Shown here piece by piece: positions 8,710 through 15,702 of a DNA stretch of 64,000 nucleotides (positions are counted from its first letter, which is position 1; each line of letters opens with the position of its first letter). The notes below the pieces were generated by a model. It did no database searches. It had not been told where the DNA came from and saw nothing but the letters and a program-made list of their open reading frames with translations. Source of the DNA: CATQGW01 sp965242565 (GTDB lineage Bacteria > Chloroflexota > Dehalococcoidia > Bin125); NCBI GenBank assembly GCA_965242565.1, contig OZ251457.1, forward strand, positions 1,674,001 through 1,738,000, given 5' to 3'. The position numbers and the translations under genes were made by a program.

Positions 8710-9801
8710 TCAGCTCGTGCGGGCGATGACTTCGCGGGAGAAGTCTTCGATCAGTTCGCGGGCGCCCTGGGGGCTGTGGGCGGCGAGGGCGAGGTGGTCG
8801 ACGCCGCTGGCTTCGGCCTGCTCGATTTTGTCGATCAGCTCGGCCGGATGGCCGACGATGCCGTTGCCCATCGCGGCGATGTCGACGAATTGCTCTTCAC
8901 CTTCTTTGAGGAAGGAGAAGTGGCCTTCGTGGACGTCGAGGTAGAGGCGGTCGGTGGGGCGTCCGCGGGCTTCGGCGTACTCGGTGATGTAGCGGTGGTA
9001 GCCGGCGGCGAGGTCGGCGTCGCGGATCGGCAGATTGGTTCCCCAGTGGCCCTGCGAGACCTCCCAGAGGGTGTGGGCGGTCAGCACGTCCCAGGGGCCG
9101 ACGCGCTGGACGACGCGCTCGGAGGCGAGCGTTTCGCCCTCGCGCAGCACGCAGGAAGCGGTGAGCTGGACGGTGTAGGGCTTTTCGTAGGTCCGTCCGA
9201 CGGCGGCTGCGCCCTGCTCGATCAGCGGGAAGGAGTTGGTCACGCCGGCGCCGTTACTGGTGGTGACCCAGCCGTCGCCCAGCTCGCCGACGACGCCGAG
9301 CGCTTTGGGGCCGTTGGCGGCGAGGTAGAGCGGGATCGGGTCGGCGAGGTTGATGAAGTCTTCGTGGCCGGGGTGGATCAGGCGGATCCAGCGCTCCGCG
9401 CCGGTCACCTCGTCGGTGAAGAGGATGTCGTCGCCGTTGAGCAGGTCGCGCACCTGCTGGGAATATTCGCGGAAGCGGGCGACGGGGTAGGAGGGCAGGC
9501 CCATCGTGTTGCGCCCGGTGTAGCCGGTGCCGAGCGAGAGGATCACGCGGCCGGGCGCGAGCTTGTTGATCGTGGCCATCGCCGAGGCAGTGACGGGCGC
9601 GATGCGGTTGCTGGGGATCGAGACGAGCGTGCCGAGCTTGATCGTGGAGGTGCGCTCGGCGGCGAGCGCCATCGCCGCGTAGGTGTCGGACCAGATCAGT
9701 TGGGAGTCGGGGAACCAGGCGTGGGTGAAGCCGGCCTGTTCGGCGGCCTGCACTTCGCGCCACATGTCGATGTAGGCGGGGACGCAGATTCCGTAGTCCA
9801 T
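8710..9801 (-). CDS. LLM class flavin/F420-dependent oxidoreductase (copy 1)
   Basis: Luciferase-like monooxygenase-fold protein of 363 residues. It shows the early strand MDYGICVPAY, TSTIKLGTLVS, NRIAPVTA and LAPGRVILSLGTGYTGRNTMG, all typical of F420- or FMN-dependent TIM-barrel oxidoreductases. It is a tandem paralogue of the gene at 9961-11052, with the same length and colinear motifs. Members act on a wide range of substrates, and none can be inferred here. GGAGG about five bases upstream supports the ATG. It is followed after 12 bases by the MmeI-type enzyme. Confidence 0.9.
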   Translation of the reverse strand: MDYGICVPAYIDMWREVQAAEQAGFTHAWFPDSQLIWSDTYAAMALAAERTSTIKLGTLVSIPSNRIAPVTASAMATINKLAPGRVILSLGTGYTGRNTMGLPSYPVARFREYSQQVRDLLNGDDILFTDEVTGAERWIRLIHPGHEDFINLADPIPLYLAANGPKALGVVGELGDGWVTTSNGAGVTNSFPLIEQGAAAVGRTYEKPYTVQLTASCVLREGETLASERVVQRVGPWDVLTAHTLWEVSQGHWGTNLPIRDADLAAGYHRYITEYAEARGRPTDRLYLDVHEGHFSFLKEGEEQFVDIAAMGNGIVGHPAELIDKIEQAEASGVDHLALAAHSPQGARELIEDFSREVIARTS

Positions 9802-10087
9802 TTCGGCCTCCAGTCAGGCGGTCATCGGCTGGATCACCTCGCGCGAGAAGTCCTCGATCAGCTCGCGCGCGCCGGCGGGGTCGTTGGCGCAGAGCGCGAT
9901 GTTGTCGACGCCCTCGGCTTCGAGGTGTTCGAGCTTACCATAGTCCATTTCGGCCTCCAGTCAGGCGGTCATCGGCTGGATCACCTCGCGCGAGAAGTCC
10001 TCGATCAGCTCGCGCGCGCCGGCGGGGTCGTTGGCGCAGAGCGCGATGTTGTCGACGCCCTCGGCTTCGAGGTGTTCGAGCTTACCA
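9794..10087. repeat. exact 147-bp tandem duplication
   Basis: Bases 9794-9940 and 9941-10087 read as identical. Each unit carries the first bases of LLM copy 1, its ribosome-binding site, and the last ~43 codons with stop of LLM copy 2. The lack of any difference implies a recent event or an assembly artefact at a repeat. Confidence 0.93.
9814..9948 (-). pseudogene. chimeric 44-codon frame made by the tandem duplication
   Basis: The duplication placed the ribosome-binding site and first codons (MDYG) of LLM copy 1 in frame with the C-terminal segment of LLM copy 2 (KLEHLEAEG to VIQPMTA, then TGA). The result is an intact 44-residue frame with its own GGAGG. It lacks the flavin-barrel core and is best treated as a gene fragment that may still be translated. 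Confidence 0.7.
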
Positions 10088-11052
10088 ATGATTTCGGGGC
10101 TGGAGCCGACCAGCATCCGCGACATCAGCTCGGCGTCGACGAAGCGCTCTTCGCCCTCCTTGAGGTAGACCATGTGGCCCTCGTGGACATCGAGGTAGAG
10201 GCGGTCTTCGGGCGTGCCGCGCGCGGCGGCGTACTCGCGGATGTAGCTGTTGTACTCGCCGGCGAGGTCGGGGTTGTCCATGCCCAGGCTGGCGCCGGGG
10301 CCGTGCGCGGCCTCCCACATCGCGTGGATGCCGGGCACCATTGCGGGGCCGACGATGCGCATGACGCGCTCGGAGGCGGCGGTTTCGCCCTCGCGCAGGA
10401 CGATCCCGGAGGCGAGGCCGACGGTGTAGGGCTTGTCGGCGGGGCGCCCGGCGGCTTCGGCGGCGGCGGCGATGATCGGGAAGCCGGCTTGCGCGTTGCC
10501 GCCCATGCCGGTGGTGACCCAGCCGTCGCCGGCCTGGCCGACGACCTCCAGGGCGCGTGGGCCGTTGGCGGCGATGTAGACGGGGATCTGGTCGTCGAGG
10601 TTGAGGAACTCGTCGCGGTGGCCGTGGATCAGGCGGATCCAGCGTTCGTTGCCGGTCACCTCGTCGCGGTAGAGGATGTCCTCGCCATCGAGCAGGCCGC
10701 GCAACTGCTGCGCGTATTCGCGGTAGCGGGCGATGGGGTAGGCGGGCAGGCCCATCGTGTTGCGCCCCGTGTAGCCGGTGCCGATGCCGAGGATCACGCG
10801 CCCGGGCGCGAGCTTGTTGATCGAAGCGGCGGCAGCGGCGGTAACCGGCGCGATGCGGTTGCTGGGGATGGCGACCAGCGTGCCCAGCTTGATCGTGGAG
10901 GTGTGGTGGGCGGCGAGCGCCATCGTCGCCCAGACATCGGAGTAGATCAGCTGGGAGTCGTAGAACCAGGCGTGGGTGAAGCCCGCCGCTTCAGCGGCGA
11001 CGACCTCTTTCCAGGCGTCGATCCAGGAGGGGATTCCGATTCCGAAGTGCAT
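9961..11052 (-). CDS. LLM class flavin/F420-dependent oxidoreductase (copy 2)
   Basis: Paralogue of the downstream LLM gene, 363 residues, beginning MHFGIGIPSWIDAW and carrying TSTIKLGTLVAIPSNRIAPVTA and RVILGIGTGYTGRNTMG. It is the first gene of a probable minus-strand operon (LLM, LLM, MmeI-type enzyme, hydrolase). One copy of the 19-bp motif found around the AlbA_2 gene lies 69-87 bases before its ATG. GGAG upstream of the start supports it. Substrate unknown. Confidence 0.9.
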   Translation of the reverse strand: MHFGIGIPSWIDAWKEVVAAEAAGFTHAWFYDSQLIYSDVWATMALAAHHTSTIKLGTLVAIPSNRIAPVTAAAAASINKLAPGRVILGIGTGYTGRNTMGLPAYPIARYREYAQQLRGLLDGEDILYRDEVTGNERWIRLIHGHRDEFLNLDDQIPVYIAANGPRALEVVGQAGDGWVTTGMGGNAQAGFPIIAAAAEAAGRPADKPYTVGLASGIVLREGETAASERVMRIVGPAMVPGIHAMWEAAHGPGASLGMDNPDLAGEYNSYIREYAAARGTPEDRLYLDVHEGHMVYLKEGEERFVDAELMSRMLVGSSPEIIGKLEHLEAEGVDNIALCANDPAGARELIEDFSREVIQPMTA

Positions 11053-11120
11053 GGCGCGTCTCCATCAATGCTGCGCGGGCGTCGCCTCAGAGGGTAGGCG
11101 ACAGGGAGAGGGTTGGCGAT

Positions 11121-11139
11121 GAATGTCGCATCATTCATT
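11121..11139. promoter_or_regulatory. 19-bp motif, copy 1 (upstream of the LLM/MmeI operon)
   Basis: GAATGTCGCATCATTCATT, identical to two further copies at 11255 and 13030. Similarity to copy 2 extends about 20 bases further to the right. It sits in the leader of the LLM-MmeI operon, so it could be an operator for that operon. Function is inferred from placement only. Confidence 0.6.
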
Positions 11140-11250
11140 CTTTGTATTCCCGCGATCCATTTCCGACCTCCACAGGTGAAATGGGAGCGAGAAAGGCTCG
11201 ATTCGAGCCCTTCCGCGCCTTTCGCCGATGCCTTTCAGCGGGCTGTGGGC

Positions 11251-11278
11251 CAAAGAATGTCGCATCATTCATTCTTTG
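11251..11278. promoter_or_regulatory. 19-bp motif, copy 2, inside a perfect 9-bp inverted repeat
   Basis: The shared motif starts at 11255. Here it is embedded in CAAAGAATG-N10-CATTCTTTG, a perfect inverted repeat. It overlaps the last codons and stop of the AlbA_2 gene. It could be an operator or a recombination site. Confidence 0.55.
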
Positions 11279-13010
11279 CATTCTCGCGCTGCATTTCGCC
11301 GCGCCGCGCCGCGTCGCTCAACCGGTCGCTCAGCACATAATGCGCGGCTCGGCCGCGGCCGCGCAGCTTGACCAGCCCGTCGCGGCGCAGCTCGGCCATC
11401 AGCTGGTGGACGCGGACGCGCGAGTAGCCGGTGATCCGCCTCAGGTCCGCATTGGCCAGCGCGCTGTGCCCGGCGAGCGCATCGAGCACGCGGCGGCGCA
11501 TCTGCTCGTTGTCCAACCAGAGCCGATCGCTCTCAATGTCCGGGGCGGAAACGAGGTGCGCCAGGCGATCGGCGAAGTGGTAGGCGGTCGTCCTGCCGCG
11601 CCCCTGAGCCGCGAGATAGCCGCGGCGGCGCAGCGAGACGAGCCGCTCGGCGGCCTCCTGCTCCGGGAGCTGGAGCAACTCGGCGGCCGCCCAACGGTCG
11701 AGCATTCCCCGCCGCACGATGCCGCGCAGGACGATCAGGTCATCGAGGCTGAGCCGCTCGCCGGCCCGGTTGGCTTCGTAGACGAAGCGGACAAAGTCGT
11801 CGTGCGTCGCGGTGGGCAAGACCAACGCGACCTGGGACTCATTGGCCTGATAGCTGGGCAGGTCCTTGCCCGATCGCAGCGTCTCCTCATAGATGCGGTC
11901 CACACCGAGGCCCGCACGGTTGACATAGCCCAACTGCTGAAAGACATCGGCCAAGAGCGGATTGCGGCGGACCGGTCCGTGGCGCAGGACATTCTCCGGC
12001 GTCACATCGCCGACGAACCCGCCCGGGCTGGTGATCTCGACGCGGCTCGGATACAGATCGACATGAATCGACTGGTGCAGGAAGTAGTCGCGGTGGACGA
12101 ACGCATTGAGCAGCGCTTCGCGCGCGACCATCCGGCTGATGTCGAGGATTTCGAGTTCCTGGAAGCCGGGCGGTTGAACCGTCGTCAGGCGGTTTGTCGA
12201 CTCAAACAGCTGCTCCGTCTCGCTCAGCAGCGAGAGCAGCGGCAGCCGCAGGTCGCGGCGAAAGTCGTAGTCGGCTGAGTCGCGGCGGCGTAGGAAGATC
12301 ACCTCGTGGTCCGGGACGCAGCGCACGAGGGCGGCGCGCGTACCGACCAACAGCACCGCCGCGAGCGTGACGTCGGCGCCCGACGTGAGCGCCAGCGCTT
12401 CCAGCAGCTGTTCGTCGCCGAGCTCGGCGAGGTCTCGCCGCCCGTCGTTTGCGGCGATCACCTCGCGGAGACGTTGGATCTCGCCCGGATCGAGATCGTC
12501 AAACCCAACCTGAGGCACAATCGCCGCCGTGCGATCGCGCCCGTCACGCCTGATCGCGAGGTCGACCAGCGCTTGTCCGGTCAGCGGCTTGCTCTCTTTG
12601 CCGATCCGGATCCTGGCGACTCCATCGCTGGTGGTGTGCGGGGGCACGCCGCGCGGCACGCGAATCGCCAGCACACGGCCCTCAGGCTCCGCCAGCTCCT
12701 CGATTTCCACCAGCAGGTGCGGATCCGTGCCGTCGTAGATGTTGCGGCGCAGCAGATCGAGATCGATCGGCCCAACGCCGTGGATCGCATCGGCGCGGGT
12801 GCGTTTGCGGTCGGCCACGCCGAGCAGCAGATAGCCGCCCGAGGCGTTGGCAAAGGCGACGGCTGTCTCGCGGATCTCTTTGAGCTGCGATTTGTAGGCC
12901 GCCCCCGAATCGTCCCACGACTTGAACTCGATCGTGGCCGACTCGAGCGCGTCGGCCGGTTCGCCGTCCAGACGTTTGAGCAGGGCCCGGAGCTCGGCGG
13001 TGCTGTCCAT
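11265..13010 (-). CDS. AlbA_2 (Schlafen-like) / HATPase_c_4 / winged-helix protein
   Basis: Protein of 581 residues of the group often named RecG-like ATP-binding or putative transcriptional regulator. The N-terminus has the AlbA_2 pattern (ATIEFKSWDD, AFANASGGYLLLGVAD, PHTTSDGVARIRIGKES). The middle has VAREALLNAFVHRDY, ITSPGGF and GRxGLGVDRIYEE-type features of HATPase_c_4. The C-terminus has two winged-helix-like stretches (RRITGYSRVRVHQLM). ATG 13010 is chosen because AGGA sits six bases before it; the ATG at 13043 lies inside the 19-bp motif. Likely a DNA-binding regulator, possibly of itself and of the MmeI operon. Confidence 0.82.
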   Translation of the reverse strand: MDSTAELRALLKRLDGEPADALESATIEFKSWDDSGAAYKSQLKEIRETAVAFANASGGYLLLGVADRKRTRADAIHGVGPIDLDLLRRNIYDGTDPHLLVEIEELAEPEGRVLAIRVPRGVPPHTTSDGVARIRIGKESKPLTGQALVDLAIRRDGRDRTAAIVPQVGFDDLDPGEIQRLREVIAANDGRRDLAELGDEQLLEALALTSGADVTLAAVLLVGTRAALVRCVPDHEVIFLRRRDSADYDFRRDLRLPLLSLLSETEQLFESTNRLTTVQPPGFQELEILDISRMVAREALLNAFVHRDYFLHQSIHVDLYPSRVEITSPGGFVGDVTPENVLRHGPVRRNPLLADVFQQLGYVNRAGLGVDRIYEETLRSGKDLPSYQANESQVALVLPTATHDDFVRFVYEANRAGERLSLDDLIVLRGIVRRGMLDRWAAAELLQLPEQEAAERLVSLRRRGYLAAQGRGRTTAYHFADRLAHLVSAPDIESDRLWLDNEQMRRRVLDALAGHSALANADLRRITGYSRVRVHQLMAELRRDGLVKLRGRGRAAHYVLSDRLSDAARRGEMQRENAKNE

Positions 13011-13029
13011 GAATGATCCTGCATTCCCA

Positions 13030-13048
13030 GAATGTCGCATCATTCATT
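13030..13048. promoter_or_regulatory. 19-bp motif, copy 3 (promoter side of the AlbA_2 gene)
   Basis: An identical copy lies 20-38 bases upstream of the preferred start of the AlbA_2/winged-helix gene, with further TGCATTC/AATGCA fragments beside it. The position fits an autoregulatory operator. Confidence 0.6.
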
Positions 13049-13100
13049 GTAATGCAATCACACTGCATTCGGGCGATCAATCAATTGAGGGTGAGGGCCG

Positions 13101-14099
13101 TCACTCCGAATCGGCCGGCGCGCGCAACCGGTAGGTGGGCGGGGTCTTCCACATCTCCGTGGGGGCGCTTTCCTGGCGGGCGATGGCGCGGCGCTGGTTT
13201 TCGCGCTCGTAGCGCTTGGCCTTGCGGATCAGCGCGTTGCGCTCGCGCTGCTTGAGCCGCTCGCGGGCGGCGGAGGCGGGGTTGGGCTTGCGCCGCTCCC
13301 CCCGCGTGCGGCTGACGACGCCCGATTTGACCATCGACTCCAGATGAGCCTGCACATTCCCGTCGGCGGCGCGACGCAGCCGCTTGTCGATGCTGTCGCC
13401 GTAGATCGCCTCCATGATCTGCCAGGAGGTGCGCGGCTCGCCCGATTGCAGCTGCTCGAGAATCTGGTCCTCCCGCATCTGGCGATGGTTGACATAGAGC
13501 TCGAGCCGCTCGCGCGCGTCGTGAATCAGCGGCCCGTGCCCCGGGCAGAGGATGCGCAGGTTGGGCAGCTCGAGCAGGCGTTGCAGCGACGCACGGTAAG
13601 CATTGATGTCACCCACGACGGTCGTGCCCACGCCCAGAATCGTGTCGCCCGTGAAGAGCACGCCGTCTTCCTCGATGTAGTAGCAGAGCGAATCGACGCT
13701 GTGGCCGGGCGTGGTGAAGACCTGCACCTTGACGCCGTTGTCGAGGTCGATCGTGGCGCCGTTGTCGAGCGTGCGCACATCGTCCTCGCTCGGCAGCCGC
13801 CCGCGCAGCAGTTTGACGCCGTTGTCGGGCACGGCGATCTCCGCGCCGAGCAGCTCGTTGACATGCTTGAGGTTGCCGGAGTGGTCGAAGTGGTGGTGGG
13901 TGATCGCGGCCAGCCCGATCTCGGCCTGCTCGATGGCGGCCAGGTAGCCGCGCAGCATCCAGCGGAACTTGTCGATCGCCTCGCCGGAGTCGATGGTCAG
14001 CACCTGGCCTTCGCCGACGATGTAGATGTTCGTCGAGCTCGGCCGCATCGGCTCCTCTTCGGGCACCGCGACCATCCGCACCGCGTCGCTGACCTGCAT
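13101..14099 (-). CDS. MBL-fold metallohydrolase
   Basis: Metallo-beta-lactamase-fold hydrolase, 332 residues, with the metal motif HHHFDH (68-73), DSG in the first strand (TIDSGEAIDKF) and later GHS, GDTILG and CPGHG motifs. The C-terminal ~100 residues are basic and include a small helical domain seen in the LACTB2/glyoxalase II-like branch. The frame is open much further upstream, but that part is antisense noise over the DinB gene. ATG 14099 has GGAG six bases upstream. Last gene of an LLM-DinB-MBL operon; the substrate is probably a thioester or lactone. Confidence 0.88.
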   Translation of the reverse strand: MQVSDAVRMVAVPEEEPMRPSSTNIYIVGEGQVLTIDSGEAIDKFRWMLRGYLAAIEQAEIGLAAITHHHFDHSGNLKHVNELLGAEIAVPDNGVKLLRGRLPSEDDVRTLDNGATIDLDNGVKVQVFTTPGHSVDSLCYYIEEDGVLFTGDTILGVGTTVVGDINAYRASLQRLLELPNLRILCPGHGPLIHDARERLELYVNHRQMREDQILEQLQSGEPRTSWQIMEAIYGDSIDKRLRRAADGNVQAHLESMVKSGVVSRTRGERRKPNPASAARERLKQRERNALIRKAKRYERENQRRAIARQESAPTEMWKTPPTYRLRAPADSE

Positions 14100-14122
14100 T
14101 CGCCGCTCCTCTCCGCCGGCCG

Positions 14123-14647
14123 CTAGAAGCCGGGGCTCTGGATGCCCATCAGCGCCCGCATCGTGATCACGGAGCCGAGGTGGGTGTTGCCGTGCGCGAT
14201 GCAGGTCTGCATGATCTGCTGCGATTTGGCCAGATGGCCGAACTGCACGACGCGCACCGTGGAGGCCAGCTCGGCCTCGCCGGAGTCGCGCACGTAGGGC
14301 AGCACATCGTCGTGGACATCGCGGGCGTACTGGAGCAGCGCGTCCACGCTCGGCACACGCAGCGCCAGCGCCTCTTCGTTGGCCATATCGGTGCCCTGGT
14401 CGACACGCGGCAGCCCCCACGCTTCGTCCAGACCCTGCCGCAGCCAGACCGGCGGCTTCCGCTCCTGGCAGACGAAGTTGACGATGTTGTCCTTGGTGCG
14501 CACGTAGTGCCAGGTGTGGAAGGCGATTGAGACGGTGTCCTCGGAGTGCCGCCAGTGCAGCTGCTCGTCGGTGAGTTCGGCGACGCACCGCACGTAGGCG
14601 TTGTGCAGCGTTTCGAGGAAGTGGGCGAGCAGTTCGGAGGGCTGCAT
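14123..14647 (-). CDS. DinB family protein
   Basis: Four-helix-bundle DinB/YfiT-type protein of 174 residues. Putative metal ligands are His44 and/or His47 (FHTWHYV) and the C-terminal pair His152/His156 (CIAHGNTHLG). Members include thiol-dependent transferases using mycothiol or bacillithiol, but many are uncharacterised. Its ATG shares one base with the stop of the upstream LLM gene (TGATG), so the two are coupled. Confidence 0.85.
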   Translation of the reverse strand: MQPSELLAHFLETLHNAYVRCVAELTDEQLHWRHSEDTVSIAFHTWHYVRTKDNIVNFVCQERKPPVWLRQGLDEAWGLPRVDQGTDMANEEALALRVPSVDALLQYARDVHDDVLPYVRDSGEAELASTVRVVQFGHLAKSQQIMQTCIAHGNTHLGSVITMRALMGIQSPGF

Positions 14648-15615
14648 CAGCTGTGGTCTCCAATCACAATGCCGGCGACCTGCGGCGCGACTTCCTCGGC
14701 CAGGAAGTGCGGCACATCGTCGCGCTCGAAGAGGAAGTGCTGGAATTGGATTTCGGCCAGCCCGGCCTCGGCGAGACGGCCGATCGTGTCCACGATTTGG
14801 TCCGCGCCGCCGACCAGCGCGCCGCGCTCGCGGAAACCGTTGAGGAAGTCCTCCAGCGGCTCGCCGGGCCGCCCGAAGAGCTGCTGGAGGAAGCGCCCGC
14901 CGGCCTCGCGCAGCTCGGGCGGGCCGACGGCGTGGAAGAGCATCATCGAGTGCTCGATCTCGTTCGGGTCGCGGCCAATCGCCTCGCAGGCGCGCGCCAG
15001 CACATCGCGCTTATGTTTGTAGACCTCGACGGTCATCGTGACGCCGTTCCACTCGTCGGCATGGCGCGCCGCCAGCGGCAGGGTGCGCTTTTCGCCGCCG
15101 CCGCCGATCAGGATCGGCGGGCGTCCCGCCGGCGGCTTGGGCAGGCAGTCCGCGCCGGCCAGGCTGTAGTACGCGCCGTCGTAGGTCGACTCGCCCGGCG
15201 CCCAGAGCGCGCGCAGCATGTGGATGGCGTCCTCGAGCCGCTCAAAGCGCTCGCGGGTGGGCGGGAAAGGCAGGCCGTAGGCGTCGTGCTCGGCCTGGTT
15301 CCAGCCTGCGCCCAGGCCCATCACGAAGCGCCCGCCGCTGAGCGCGTCCAGCTGCGCCGCCATCCGCCCCACATCCACCGGCCGACGAAAGGTGACCGGC
15401 GTGACCATCGGCCCGAAGCGGAGCTTGACGGTCTCGGAGGCGGCGAGGACAAAGGAAAGGAAGGCGTCGAGCGAGTCCTGCTGCGTCGCGCCGGTGAAGT
15501 AGTGGTCCGAGCGGAACAGCGAGGGGAATTCGAGTCGCTCGGCCAGCCCCAGAATGTGCCGCCAACGCTCCCAGGTCAGCCCGTTCTGCCCCTCCACCAT
15601 CAGCCCAATGCGCAT
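14647..15615 (-). CDS. LLM class flavin-dependent oxidoreductase
   Basis: Luciferase-like protein of 322 residues: MRIGLMVEGQ, SLFRSDHYF, VKLRFGPMVTPVTFRRP, GGRFVMGLGAGWNQAEHDAYGLPFP. This is the classical F420-dependent LLM pattern and is distinct from the two tandem LLM genes. First gene of a three-gene operon with DinB and an MBL hydrolase. The oxidoreductase plus thiol-transferase-like plus hydrolase arrangement suggests a small catabolic or detoxification unit (inference). Confidence 0.9.
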   Translation of the reverse strand: MRIGLMVEGQNGLTWERWRHILGLAERLEFPSLFRSDHYFTGATQQDSLDAFLSFVLAASETVKLRFGPMVTPVTFRRPVDVGRMAAQLDALSGGRFVMGLGAGWNQAEHDAYGLPFPPTRERFERLEDAIHMLRALWAPGESTYDGAYYSLAGADCLPKPPAGRPPILIGGGGEKRTLPLAARHADEWNGVTMTVEVYKHKRDVLARACEAIGRDPNEIEHSMMLFHAVGPPELREAGGRFLQQLFGRPGEPLEDFLNGFRERGALVGGADQIVDTIGRLAEAGLAEIQFQHFLFERDDVPHFLAEEVAPQVAGIVIGDHS

Positions 15616-15660
15616 CAGATCACCTCGCCCCGCAAGGCTAGCCGACGGCGGGCTGTGAGG

Positions 15661-15689
15661 CGCGGCGGGGCGCTCCAGGCCCCGCCGCG
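15661..15689 (-). terminator. strong GC hairpin after the RCC1-like gene
   Basis: Perfect 11-bp stem CGCGGCGGGGC/GCCCCGCCGCG with a seven-base loop, 14 bases beyond the stop of the RCC1-like gene. No clear T run follows, so it is a terminator-like or 3'-stabilising hairpin. Confidence 0.6.
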
Positions 15690-15702
15690 GACTTTGGGGC
15701 GG

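Noticed and set aside
7213..11097. Plus-strand open frame of 1294 codons
   Set aside because: It is antisense to the MmeI-type and two LLM genes, which have clear motifs. The composition is that of a GC-rich antisense frame, and a 147-base duplication (49 codons) passes through it without breaking it.
14100..14663. N-terminal extension of the MBL hydrolase to 14663
   Set aside because: The added 188 codons overlap the DinB gene in another frame and are Arg/Ala-rich noise; ATG 14099 has its own ribosome site.
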